From NCBI RefSeq assembly GCF_014651055.1, contig NZ_BMWD01000034.1:1-64000 (forward strand): 64,000 nt of DNA, in the 5' to 3' direction. This document shows, one piece after another, positions 16,352 to 26,131 of the stretch; positions within the stretch are counted from its first letter, which is position 1; each line of letters begins with the position of its first letter. A program made the position numbers and the translations under genes. Under the pieces are notes generated by a model that saw only the letters and a list, made by a program, of their open reading frames with translations, had not been told where the DNA came from and did not search any database. This DNA is from Streptomyces fructofermentans. Lineage in GTDB: Bacteria > Actinomycetota > Actinomycetes > Streptomycetales > Streptomycetaceae.

Positions 16352-17310
16352 GCCGCGACCTCCTTCTCCGCCTCGGCCGCCCCGGAGACGGCCACGTCAC
16401 GGGCGATCCGCAGGAACGCCTCCTCCAACGACCCCTGGCGCACGTCCAGGCCCCGCAGTTCGACCCCGGACCGTTCGGCCCACACCAGCAGGCCGGTGGC
16501 CGCCCGCTGGAGTTCGTTCGTACGCAGTCGCAGCATCCGCCCCTCCACGTCGTGCCCGGTGATCCCGAGCGGGGCGAGCGGCGGCAGATCGCCGGGGAGG
16601 TAGCCGTCGGGCAGTTCGAAGGAGATCCGGGAGGGCTGGGAGGCTGTCACCTCGGCCGGGGTCCCGGAGGCCGCGATCCGTCCGGCGTGCAGGATCGCCA
16701 GCCGGTCGGCGAGACCCTCGGCCTCCTCCAGGTAGTGGGTGGTCAGCAGCACGGTCGTGCCCGTGTCGCGCAGCCCGCGCACCAACTCCCAGGTCTCCTT
16801 GCGCCCTTCGGCGTCGAGTCCGGTGGTCGGCTCGTCCAGGAACAGCACCTCCGGGCGGCCGAGGAGCGCGAGCGTCAGGTCCAGGCGGCGCTTCTCACCG
16901 CCGGACAGCTGCTTGATCCGTACGTCCGCCCGGCCGGCGAGGCCGACCATGGCCAGCGCCTCGTCCACCGGCCGCGCCCCGCTTGTGAACCCCGCCCACA
17001 TGCGTACGGTCTCCGCGACGGTCAGCTCGGACGAGAAGCCGCCCTCCTGGAGCATGACGCCGATGCGCGGACGCAGCGCGGCGCGTTCGGTGTACGGGTC
17101 GTGGCCGAGGACGCGGACCCGTCCGCCGGCCGGCGGCGCGAGGCCCTCCAGCAGTTCGACGGTGGAGGTCTTGCCCGCTCCGTTGGTCCCCAGCAGCGCG
17201 AACACCTCCCCGCGGCCCACGGCGAAGGTCACCCCCCGGACCGCCTCGAACTCTCCCCCGTACACGCGTCGCAGATCCGTGACCTCAATCACGTGCTCGT
17301 TCGTGTTCAT
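16348..17310 (-). CDS. ABC transporter ATP-binding protein
   Basis: 320 residues, first gene of the four-gene operon ATPase-permease-kinase-regulator. Walker A GTNGAGKTST is near residue 41, the Q loop in GVMLQEGGF near 85, the signature LSGGEKRRLDL near 135, Walker B LFLDEPTTGLD near 155, and the switch His in TTHYLEEAE near 190. The last 90 residues form the DrrA-type C-terminal domain. All junctions in the operon overlap or lie within 3 nt, so expression is tightly coupled. A palindromic site at 17369-17380 lies 60 bp upstream of the start. Confidence 0.94.
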   Translation of the reverse strand: MNTNEHVIEVTDLRRVYGGEFEAVRGVTFAVGRGEVFALLGTNGAGKTSTVELLEGLAPPAGGRVRVLGHDPYTERAALRPRIGVMLQEGGFSSELTVAETVRMWAGFTSGARPVDEALAMVGLAGRADVRIKQLSGGEKRRLDLTLALLGRPEVLFLDEPTTGLDAEGRKETWELVRGLRDTGTTVLLTTHYLEEAEGLADRLAILHAGRIAASGTPAEVTASQPSRISFELPDGYLPGDLPPLAPLGITGHDVEGRMLRLRTNELQRAATGLLVWAERSGVELRGLDVRQGSLEEAFLRIARDVAVSGAAEAEKEVAA

Positions 17311-17354
17311 GGAACAAGCGTCACGGACGCCGGGCCGCGCGGGCAGTGCGCGCT

Positions 17355-17380
17355 GTCATCGCCGCACATGACAAATGTCA
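17355..17380. promoter_or_regulatory. Candidate operator of the ABC/two-component operon
   Basis: The perfect palindrome TGACA-AA-TGTCA (17369-17380) and an extra TGTCA half site (17355-17359) lie 45-70 bp upstream of the ATPase start. Short TGACA-type dyads with a 2-bp centre suit NarL/LiaR-type dimers, so autoregulation by the operon's own response regulator is plausible. This is inference from position and symmetry. Confidence 0.45.
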
Positions 17381-17523
17381 GATGCCGGCTCTCGGGCGGC
17401 GGGGACCGGGCGCCGCCCGCACACCCGAAGGGCTCCGGCACCGGCCCGGACTCCGGCACCGGGCCGCGGACGGAAAAGTGCGGCGGAGAAGGCGCGTCGC
17501 GGCGTTCCGGCGCAGACACGAGA

Positions 17524-17551
17524 AAGACCCCGGTCGCATGACCGGGGTCTT
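17524..17551 (-). terminator. Terminator of the tRNA-Gly pair
   Basis: A perfect 12-bp stem (17524-17535 with 17540-17551) has a GCAT loop, 11 nt beyond the 3' end of tRNA-Gly(GCC) on the minus strand. Confidence 0.8.
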
Positions 17552-17561
17552 CACTTTCTGG

Positions 17562-17634
17562 AGCGGACGACGAGGCTCGAACTCGCGACCTCAACCTTGG
17601 CAAGGTTGCGCTCTACCAACTGAGCTACGTCCGC
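17562..17634 (-). tRNA. tRNA-Gly(GCC), second copy
   Basis: Same gene type as 13034-13106. The acceptor, D and anticodon arms are identical, but the T stem differs (compensating changes around GAGCCTCG). Anticodon GCC; no encoded CCA. It probably shares a transcript with tRNA-Gly(TCC) 80 bp upstream. Confidence 0.96.
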
Positions 17635-17715
17635 ATGTGCATCCGACCGGCTTTCACCGATCGGCGCGTGCATCAGCCTACCTGATCCAGATGACTGGTC
17701 CGATTGGCGATGCAG

Positions 17716-17787
17716 AGCGGGTGACAGGAATTGCACACTGCGCCTTCCCCCTGGAAGGGGGATGTTCTACTACTGAACTACACCCGC
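17716..17787 (-). tRNA. tRNA-Gly(TCC)
   Basis: Cloverleaf with acceptor GCGGGTG (17787-17781) pairing to 17717-17723, anticodon stem TCCCC/GGGGA and loop CTTCCAG carrying TCC. CCA is not encoded. Confidence 0.93.
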
Positions 17788-18284
17788 GTGACTCCGTGAG
17801 CCGGGCCTTTCGGCCTTGCCCCTCGGCGTGTTCCAGACTCTAGCTGATCAGCCGGGGTGCAGCGCAAGTCGGTTGCCGAGGGAGTGCGGCCGCGGTCCGT
17901 CCACCGGGCCCCGAGCGCCTGGTGGGCGGGCCGCAGCCGGACATCCCGGAGGCTGCGGACCGGAGTCCGCCGCCCGGCACGCGACGGGTGACGGCCCGGC
18001 CGGACCCGTTCCGCGGCCGGGAATCCGCGCGCCCTGACTTCCCGTGCGCACGGGAAGTCAGGGCGACCACACGGCAGGAGGCCGTGGAGCGGGCGGGGCA
18101 GCCGCGGGACCGGGACGGAAGACCCGAAGTACCGAAGTGCCGAGGGGGCGGGGCGCCGGAACGATGGACGGGCGCGGGAGTTCCGGTGCCGGGCCGCGTC
18201 ACCACGCCGCGTCACGCGGGTCCACCGCGCCGAGTCCGCCGTGCCCACCGCGTCAGGGGCGACCGGGCCGCCGGCGCGCAGGGC
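17788..18284. other. 497-bp gap between tRNA-Gly and lsrL
   Basis: I see no gene. The one notable element is the 36-bp perfect palindrome at 18030-18065. The stretch 18190-18260 has loose repeats of GTCACGC/GTGACGC type words. Confidence 0.6.
18030..18065. repeat. Perfect 36-bp palindrome without spacer
   Basis: CGCCCTGACTTCCCGTGC (18030-18047) is followed immediately by its exact reverse complement (18048-18065). It lies 220 bp past the end of lsrL, between lsrL and the tRNA-Gly pair, both on the minus strand. It could work as a terminator hairpin, but the lack of any loop also suits a protein-binding or cruciform site. Confidence 0.75.
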
Positions 18285-18602
18285 TCACTGGGCCGCGGCG
18301 AACGCCTCGTAGACCCGCTTGGGGATGCGTCCCCGGGCGGGCACGTCCATCTTGTTGGACTGGGCCCAGGCCCGGACGGCCGCCGGGTCGGGCGCGACCG
18401 CCGTCTGCTTGTAGGCCTTGCCGGAACGCGACCGCTTGCGGCCGGCCTCCAGGTAGGGCTCCAGGGCCGTCCGCAGTTTCTCGGCGTTGGCTTGATTCAG
18501 GTCGATCTCGTACGACTTGCCGTCCAGACCGAAGGCGATCGTTTCCGCCGCTTCCGAGCCGTCGATGTCGTCGAAGAGAGTGACTACGACACGCTGCGCC
18601 AC
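18285..18602 (-). CDS. lsrL: Lsr2-family nucleoid-associated protein (LsrL type)
   Basis: 105 residues. The N-terminal dimerisation domain has VVVTLFDDIDGSEA and the segment with FGLDGKSYEIDL. A basic linker (GRKRSRSGKAYK) leads to a C-terminal DNA-binding domain with RAWAQ and the AT-hook-like ARGRIPKRV. Lsr2 proteins coat AT-rich DNA and silence genes. Streptomyces usually has lsr2 plus a second copy, lsrL, next to purS, and this gene has that position, so I use the symbol lsrL. The start is GTG 18602 with GAAGGGA about 10 nt upstream. The AT-rich upstream region is a possible target for autoregulation. Confidence 0.92.
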   Translation of the reverse strand: MAQRVVVTLFDDIDGSEAAETIAFGLDGKSYEIDLNQANAEKLRTALEPYLEAGRKRSRSGKAYKQTAVAPDPAAVRAWAQSNKMDVPARGRIPKRVYEAFAAAQ

Positions 18603-18876
18603 GAATATCGGTCCCTTCGTGCGGCACCTCTCCCGCGACGCGCGATGACGTGCGGAGATGCCGACTGTCCGGCTGCTTTTATGAGCGATTGGGCAAAGTA
18701 TCTGCTATTGCCAATTCCTTTGTACAGGGCTCGGCAATCCATTGTGAAGCTCGACTAAATCTCCTGGCGTGTCCCAGTGCAATAGGGGTCGGGGTCTCGA
18801 TCCGGATCTTTCCCAGGATTTTCCGTGAAGGGGGCGGGTGGATAGCCCCCCGATGCGGAATCGTGATGGCCGTCAC

Positions 18877-18921
18877 GTAGATTCCTACGAATCTACCCGC
18901 GTAGAAATTTTGTGCGGGTAG
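18877..18921. promoter_or_regulatory. Two overlapping inverted repeats upstream of purS
   Basis: GTAGATTC (18877-18884) pairs with GAATCTAC (18889-18896) around CTAC. CTACCCGC (18893-18900) pairs with GCGGGTAG (18914-18921) across 13 nt. The two hairpins share CTAC at 18893-18896 and would exclude each other in RNA; as DNA they look like tandem operators. The second overlaps a TAGTCT -10 candidate (18919-18924). Confidence 0.5.
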
Positions 18922-18924
18922 TCT
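18919..18924 (+). promoter_or_regulatory. Candidate -10 box of purSQL
   Basis: TAGTCT fits TANNNT and would place the start near 18931, about 30 nt before the purS start codon with its GGGAG ribosome binding site. No good -35 is seen. Confidence 0.35.
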
Positions 18925-18961
18925 GAAGGAACCTGCTCAGCACCACACACCGGGAGTGCCA

Positions 18962-19228
18962 GTGGCACGCGTCGTAGTCGACGTCATGCTCAAGCCGGAG
19001 ATCCTCGACCCCCAGGGCCAGGCGGTGCAGCGTGCACTGCCGCGGCTTGGTTTCGAGGGCGTCTCCGACGTACGTCAGGGAAAGCGATTCGAACTGGAAG
19101 TGGACGGACCGGTGGACGACAGCGCCCTCGCCCGCATCCACGAACTCGCAGAATCCTTCCTCGCCAACACCGTGATCGAAGACTTCACCGTGAAGGTGGA
19201 GGACGTGAAGGCGGAGGCCGGGAAGTGA
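18962..19228 (+). CDS. purS: Phosphoribosylformylglycinamidine synthase subunit PurS
   Basis: 88 residues. PurS bridges PurL and PurQ in the three-part FGAM synthase. The family core is clear: VVVDVMLKPEILDPQGQAVQ, then a central VRQGKRFELE and a late NTVIEDFTV. I use GTG 18962 because GGGAG lies about 5 nt upstream and homologues begin ARVVVDV; GTG 18956 is a two-codon-longer alternative. It overlaps purQ by 4 nt (GTGA). Confidence 0.96.
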   Translation: MARVVVDVMLKPEILDPQGQAVQRALPRLGFEGVSDVRQGKRFELEVDGPVDDSALARIHELAESFLANTVIEDFTVKVEDVKAEAGK

Positions 19229-19901
19229 CCGCTCGTATTGGAGTCGTCACTTTCCCCGGAAGCCTCGACGACCGGGACACCCAGCGCGCGATCAGGCTCG
19301 CCGGTGCCGAACCCGTGGCCCTCTGGCACAAGGACAAGGACCTCAAGCAGGTCGACGCCGTGGTGCTGCCGGGCGGATTCTCGTACGGCGACTATCTGCG
19401 CGCCGGAGCCATCTCGCGCTTCTCGCCGGTGATGGAGACCGTCATCGAGCAGGCGAAGTCCGGAATGCCGGTTCTCGGTATCTGCAATGGCTTCCAGGTC
19501 CTCACCGAGGCGCACCTGCTCCCGGGCGCGATGCTCGGCAACAACCACCTCCACTTCATCTGCCGTGACCAGAAGCTGCGGGTCGAGAACGCGGAGACGG
19601 CCTGGACCGCCGACTACGAGTCCGGCCAGGAGATCCACGTCCCGCTGAAGAACATGGACGGGCGGTACGTCGCCGACGAGCGCACCCTCGACATGCTGGA
19701 GGCGGAGGGCCGGGTCGCGTTCCGTTACGTGGACTTCAACCCGAACGGCTCGCTGCGCGACATCGCCGGCATCACGAACGAGGCGGGCAACGTGGTCGGC
19801 CTGATGCCGCACCCGGAGCACGCGGTCGAGCCGCTGATCGGCAGTGGCCGCACCGACGGCCTCCCCTTCTTCACCTCGATCCTCAAGAAGCTGGTCAACG
19901 C

Positions 19902-19905
<4 letters not shown>
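19225..19905 (+). CDS. purQ: FGAM synthase, glutaminase subunit PurQ
   Basis: 226 residues of a class I glutamine amidotransferase that supplies ammonia to PurL. The nucleophile Cys lies in VLGICNGFQVL near residue 86, the oxyanion-type glycine motif in VLPGGFSYGDYLRAG near 52, and the His/Glu of the triad in MPHPEHAVE near 195. The GTG start overlaps the purS stop codon, and the stop overlaps the purL ATG, making a tightly coupled SQL operon. Confidence 0.97.
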
Positions 19906-22160
<2,255 letters not shown>

Positions 22161-22178
22161 GGCGTCGCATCGGCAGAC

Positions 22179-22217
22179 GCCGGAGGCCCGGTCCGCACCC
22201 AGGACCGGGCCTCCGGC
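22179..22217 (+). terminator. Terminator of the purSQL operon
   Basis: A perfect 16-bp stem (22179-22194 with 22202-22217) with a 7-nt loop, 19 nt after the purL stop codon. Confidence 0.9.
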
Positions 22218-22296
22218 CTGTCGCCCACCCGCCGGCCCTCCCGGCCCGGTACCGCCACCGCCGAACCCGGCGGATTCCACGACGCGGTGGCACCTC

Positions 22297-22320
22297 GTCA
22301 CACCGTCACACCGTCACACC
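22297..22320. repeat. Three tandem copies of GTCACACC
   Basis: Exact 8-bp unit in three copies followed by a diverged fourth (GTCGCGCG). It lies in the spacer after purL. Confidence 0.8.
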
Positions 22321-22780
22321 GTCGCGCGGTGCGGTACGCGGCCGGTGCGACGAGTCCCCTCACCGGCCGCCTTCGCCGAGGTCCGCGCGGGACCGCGGGG
22401 GTCACCGGGACACGGGACCACCGGACCCGCCGCCGTCGCTGCCGGTACCGGTCCCCCGGACCGATACCGAAACCGCCACGGCGCACGGGGCCGCCCCACC
22501 GAAGGCCTGCCCCGGTCTCCCTCCGGGGGACCGCCCGTCACTGACGAGCGCATGCCACGGAGACCCCCGCCCCCTGCATACCCGCCCTCGCCGCCGAGGC
22601 GGTGAGCCCGGGCCCGGCGGCAGGCGGCACCGCCTCCACCCGTTCCCCCGGCGCCCCCGGCCCACCGGTGCCCGCCGGGAGGACGGCACGAGGTCGCGGG
22701 GAGGCCGAGGCGGCGCATCGCGTCCCGCCCCGCGTCGGCGACGGTGGCGGCCGGCTGCGGACGTCCCGAGCGGCATCGCC

Positions 22781-22786
22781 TAGGCT
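22781..22786 (+). promoter_or_regulatory. -10 box of a leaderless promoter
   Basis: TAGGCT is followed by 7 nt and the ATG at 22794, the same arrangement as at purD. No Shine-Dalgarno sequence is present. Confidence 0.5.
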
Positions 22787-22793
22787 CGCCGCC

Positions 22794-23591
22794 ATGCCTC
22801 CGGCCAAGAAGCGCACCCGCAGCTACGACCCGGCGAGGATCCGCGCGGCGGTCCTCGCGCAGTTCGGGAACGTACGGGAGGCCGTACGCACACTCGACGG
22901 CGACAGCCTCGCCCGGCCCACCCGCCTCGGCGACTGGACCGTACGGGAGCTGGCCGTCCACCTGTCGATGGCGGTGGAGAGCGTGAGCCGCGGGCTGGAC
23001 GCGGCCGAGCCCGCCGGCCCCGGGGTGGCCCTGCTGGACTGGCCGTTCGCCACCGCCGAACGGGCCGGTGAGGTGGACGAGGACGTGCACTCGCTCGCCG
23101 CTACCGAACCGGATCTCGACGCGCTGTACGCGCGCGCCCACGAACGGATCACCGCCCGGCTGGCCGGCGCCGCGGACGGACGGCCGGTGGCCACGCGGGT
23201 CGGGGCGATGACCCTCGCCGACCAGCTCGTCACCCGGACCGTGGAGCTGGTCGTCCACACGGACGACCTCAACGCGGCGCTGCCGGGACTCGACGTCCCG
23301 TACGACCGCCAGGCGCTCGCCGCCTGCACCCGGCTCCTCGCCGACGCGCTCGCGGTGAAGGCCCCCGGGGCCTCGACCGAGGTGCGCGTGCCGCCGTTCG
23401 CGGTGGTGCAGTGCGTGGCGGGACCCCGGCACACCCGCGGCACCCCGCCCAACGTCGTCGAGACGGACGCCCTGACGTGGATCCGGCTCGCGACCGGCCG
23501 TACGAGCTGGCGGGCGGCGCTCGACGATGCGGCCGTCAGGGCCAGCGGGGAGCGCGCCGACCTGGGCGGACTGCTGCCGATCATGGGCTGA
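22794..23591 (+). CDS. Maleylpyruvate isomerase-like (MDMPI/DinB-type) protein
   Basis: 265 residues. The N-terminal four-helix region (AVLAQFGNVREAVRTLD, then TRLGDWTVRELAVHLSMAVE) is the mycothiol-dependent maleylpyruvate isomerase N domain; the His in VHLS and a later His/Asp in VVHTDDL match its metal-site pattern. The C-terminal part resembles the small sterol-carrier/MDMPI C domain. In actinomycetes such proteins are usually mycothiol-linked enzymes or unknowns. The start is fixed by the leaderless TAGGCT box. No partner genes are visible. Confidence 0.8.
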   Translation: MPPAKKRTRSYDPARIRAAVLAQFGNVREAVRTLDGDSLARPTRLGDWTVRELAVHLSMAVESVSRGLDAAEPAGPGVALLDWPFATAERAGEVDEDVHSLAATEPDLDALYARAHERITARLAGAADGRPVATRVGAMTLADQLVTRTVELVVHTDDLNAALPGLDVPYDRQALAACTRLLADALAVKAPGASTEVRVPPFAVVQCVAGPRHTRGTPPNVVETDALTWIRLATGRTSWRAALDDAAVRASGERADLGGLLPIMG

Positions 23592-23663
23592 CCCCGGCTG
23601 TGCCGTTGCCCGGCCGTTACCCGGTGAGGGAACCAACCACCCCACCCGTCCCGTCAAAGCGGC

Positions 23664-24506
23664 ATGCACACGCAGCGTCGAACCCTCAGCGTCCGAAGCA
23701 GCCTCGGTGTCCTGGCCGTCACCGGGCTGCTCGCCACCGCCGCCTGCGGAACGCAGAGCGGCGACGACCGCTCCTCCCCGGGCTCCGACTCCGTCGGGAC
23801 CCGCAAGGCCGCGCCGATCACCGGCAAGTACTGGAGCGTGCGGAGCGTGACAGTCGACGGCAAGGAGCACGACGCCCCCGCCGGCGCCTACATCCGGTTC
23901 GCCGAGGACGGCACGGTGGGCGGCAACTACGGCTGCAACCACTTCGGTGCCGACGTCCGGATCAAGGGCGACACGATCAGGATCGGTGACGCCTTCAAGA
24001 CGGAGATGGCCTGCACGGACGCGGCGGCGATGGCATTCGAGAACCGGCTCGGGAGCGCGGTCTCCGGCAGCACGCTCAAGGCGGAGGCCGACGGCGACGG
24101 ACTGACACTCACCGCGCCGGACGGGAGCACCGTGAACCTGGAGGAGGAGAAGCCGGCCGAGCTGGTCGGCACCCGGTGGAACGTCACCTCCAGGGTCAAG
24201 AGCGGTTCGGCCGTGCCGCTGACCGAGGAGGCCAAGGACGACGTCGAACTCACATTCGGAAAGGACGGCACGGTCCGCGGCCGGCTCGGCTGCAACAGGG
24301 TGACCGCCGAGGCGACGGTGGGCGACGACAGCATCGCTCTGGGCAGGGCGGCCACCACCCGCAAAATGTGCTCCCCCTCACTCATGGAGACCGAGCGGGC
24401 CCTGCTCAAGCTGTTCGACGGCACGGTGAAGTACCAGGTGAAGCACCGCACCCTGACTCTGACCAGCGAAAACGGGACGGGGCTCGAAGCGGCCGCCGCC
24501 CGGTGA
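23664..24506 (+). CDS. Lipoprotein with two META (HslJ-like) domains
   Basis: 280 residues. The signal peptide ends in a lipobox-like TGLLATAAC (Cys near residue 29), so the protein is probably lipid-anchored outside the membrane. Two META domains follow. One starts GKYWSVRSVTVDG and contains GNYGCNHFGAD and MACTD; the second starts GTRWNVTSRVKSG and contains RGRLGCNRVTAEA and RKMCSP. Conserved Cys pairs in each domain may form disulfides. The role is unknown; META domains often occur in stress-related envelope proteins. Confidence 0.85.
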   Translation: MHTQRRTLSVRSSLGVLAVTGLLATAACGTQSGDDRSSPGSDSVGTRKAAPITGKYWSVRSVTVDGKEHDAPAGAYIRFAEDGTVGGNYGCNHFGADVRIKGDTIRIGDAFKTEMACTDAAAMAFENRLGSAVSGSTLKAEADGDGLTLTAPDGSTVNLEEEKPAELVGTRWNVTSRVKSGSAVPLTEEAKDDVELTFGKDGTVRGRLGCNRVTAEATVGDDSIALGRAATTRKMCSPSLMETERALLKLFDGTVKYQVKHRTLTLTSENGTGLEAAAAR

Positions 24507-24554
24507 TCCATCCGGGGCCCGCATCCCCAATTCGGACCAGTGGTCGATCTCGCC

Positions 24555-24560
24555 TACACT
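24555..24560 (+). promoter_or_regulatory. -10 box of a leaderless purF promoter
   Basis: TACACT is followed by 7 nt and the GTG of purF. TTCGGA (24531-24536) at an 18-bp spacing is a weak -35. The 11-bp dyad GACCA-G-TGGTC (24535-24545) overlaps this -35/spacer region and could be an operator. Confidence 0.45.
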
Positions 24561-24567
24561 CGGTTGC

Positions 24568-26094
24568 GTGCCACGTGGTGACGGTCGACTCAGTCATGAT
24601 CTGCTCCCCGGCGAGAAAGGCCCTCAGGACGCTTGCGGCGTCTTCGGGGTCTGGGCTCCCGGTGAAGAGGTCGCCAAGCTCACTTACTTCGGGCTCTACG
24701 CCCTCCAGCATCGGGGTCAGGAATCCGCGGGAATCGCGGTCAGCAACGGCTCCCAGATCCTCGTCTTCAAGGACATGGGCCTCGTGTCCCAGGTCTTCGA
24801 CGAGACCTCTCTCGGTTCCCTCCAGGGTCACATCGCGGTCGGTCACGCCCGCTACTCGACGACGGGTGCCTCGGTCTGGGAGAACGCCCAGCCCACGTTC
24901 CGTGCCACCGCGCACGGTTCCATCGCCCTCGGACACAACGGCAACCTGGTCAACACGGCCGAGCTCGCCGGGATGGTGGCCGACCTCCCCAAGCAGGAGG
25001 GCCGCACCCCCCGGGTCGCGGCGACCAACGACACCGACCTCCTGACGGCGCTCCTCGCCGCCCAGGTCGGCGACGACGGCAAGCCGCTGACCATCGAGGA
25101 GGCCTCCGCCAAAATCCTCCCGCAGGTCCAGGGCGCCTTCTCGCTCGTCTTCATGGACGAGCACACGCTGTACGCGGCCCGCGACCCGCAGGGCATCCGT
25201 CCGCTGGTCCTCGGCCGGCTGGAGCGCGGCTGGGTCGTCGCCTCCGAGTCCGCCGCCCTCGACATCTGCGGTGCGGCCTACGTCCGTGAGATCGAGCCGG
25301 GCGAGTTCGTCGCCATCGACGAGAACGGTCTGCGCACCTCGCGATTCGCGGAAGCGAAGCCCAAGGGCTGCGTCTTCGAATACGTGTACCTGGCCCGTCC
25401 CGACACGGACATCGCCGGCCGGAACGTGTACCTCTCCCGGGTGGAGATGGGCCGCCGCCTGGCCAAGGAAGCCCCCGTCGACGCCGATCTGGTCATAGCG
25501 ACCCCGGAATCGGGCACGCCCGCCGCGATCGGCTACGCCGAGGCGTCCGGCATCCCCTTCGGCGCCGGCCTGGTGAAGAACGCGTACGTCGGCAGGACCT
25601 TCATCCAGCCCTCGCAGACGATCCGCCAGCTCGGTATCCGGCTGAAGCTCAACCCGCTCAAGGAAGTCATCAAGGGCAAGCGCCTGGTCGTCGTGGACGA
25701 CTCGATCGTGCGCGGCAACACCCAGCGCGCGCTGGTCCGGATGCTCCGCGAGGCGGGCGCGGCCGAGGTCCACATCCGGATCTCGTCGCCGCCCGTGAAG
25801 TGGCCCTGCTTCTTCGGCATCGACTTCGCGACCCGCGCCGAGCTGATCGCCAACGGCATGACCATCGAGGAGATCGGCACCTCGCTGGGCGCCGACTCCC
25901 TCTCGTACATCTCCCTCGACGGGATGATCGAGGCCACCGCCATCGACAAGCCGAACCTCTGCCGGGCCTGCTTCGACGGCGAGTACCCGATGGAGCTGCC
26001 CGACCCCGAGCTGCTGGGCAAGCAGCTCCTGGAGACCGAGCTGGCGGCGGGTCCCGCCGCCACGGCGGCGGCCGACGCGATCCGTCGTCCGTAA
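24568..26094 (+). CDS. purF: Amidophosphoribosyltransferase
   Basis: First committed step of purine synthesis: PRPP plus glutamine to phosphoribosylamine. 508 residues including a 22-residue propeptide, after which Cys23 (DACGVFG) becomes the N-terminal nucleophile of the glutaminase domain. GHARYSTTG near 92 and the NGNL motif near 127 belong to that domain. The phosphoribosyltransferase site is VVVDDSIVRGNTQ near 375, and Cys residues of an Fe-S cluster type (CFFGIDF, LCRACFDG) are present. The GTG at 24568 sits 7 nt after a TACACT box. purM follows after 37 nt and is probably co-transcribed. Confidence 0.97.
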   Translation: MPRGDGRLSHDLLPGEKGPQDACGVFGVWAPGEEVAKLTYFGLYALQHRGQESAGIAVSNGSQILVFKDMGLVSQVFDETSLGSLQGHIAVGHARYSTTGASVWENAQPTFRATAHGSIALGHNGNLVNTAELAGMVADLPKQEGRTPRVAATNDTDLLTALLAAQVGDDGKPLTIEEASAKILPQVQGAFSLVFMDEHTLYAARDPQGIRPLVLGRLERGWVVASESAALDICGAAYVREIEPGEFVAIDENGLRTSRFAEAKPKGCVFEYVYLARPDTDIAGRNVYLSRVEMGRRLAKEAPVDADLVIATPESGTPAAIGYAEASGIPFGAGLVKNAYVGRTFIQPSQTIRQLGIRLKLNPLKEVIKGKRLVVVDDSIVRGNTQRALVRMLREAGAAEVHIRISSPPVKWPCFFGIDFATRAELIANGMTIEEIGTSLGADSLSYISLDGMIEATAIDKPNLCRACFDGEYPMELPDPELLGKQLLETELAAGPAATAAADAIRRP

Positions 26095-26131
26095 GCCCCG
26101 TACGTATCACCAACCCGAAAGATCCCAGGCA

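Larger units (their letters stand above)
18603..18961. other. AT-rich divergent region between lsrL and purS
   Basis: From about 18675 to 18760 and again 18795-18830 the composition is well below the genome's GC level (runs such as GCTTTTATGAG and CCAATTCCTTTG). No gene is evident. The right end holds two overlapping inverted repeats and the purS promoter. Confidence 0.6.
22218..22793. other. 576-bp gap upstream of the MDMPI gene
   Basis: Apart from a short tandem repeat (22297-22320) and the TAGGCT box (22781-22786), I see nothing here. An in-frame extension of the next gene back to 22602 exists but is Pro/Gly-rich, lacks a ribosome binding site and is not credible. Confidence 0.6.

Noticed and set aside
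17562..17787. tRNA-linked integration site (att)
   Set aside because: No integrase, excisionase or duplicated tRNA 3' fragment was found near any of the tRNA genes, apart from the full-length tRNA-Asp copy discussed separately.
22602..22793. N-terminal extension of the MDMPI-like protein
   Set aside because: Pro/Gly-rich, no ribosome binding site, and the TAGGCT-N7-ATG signal lies inside it.
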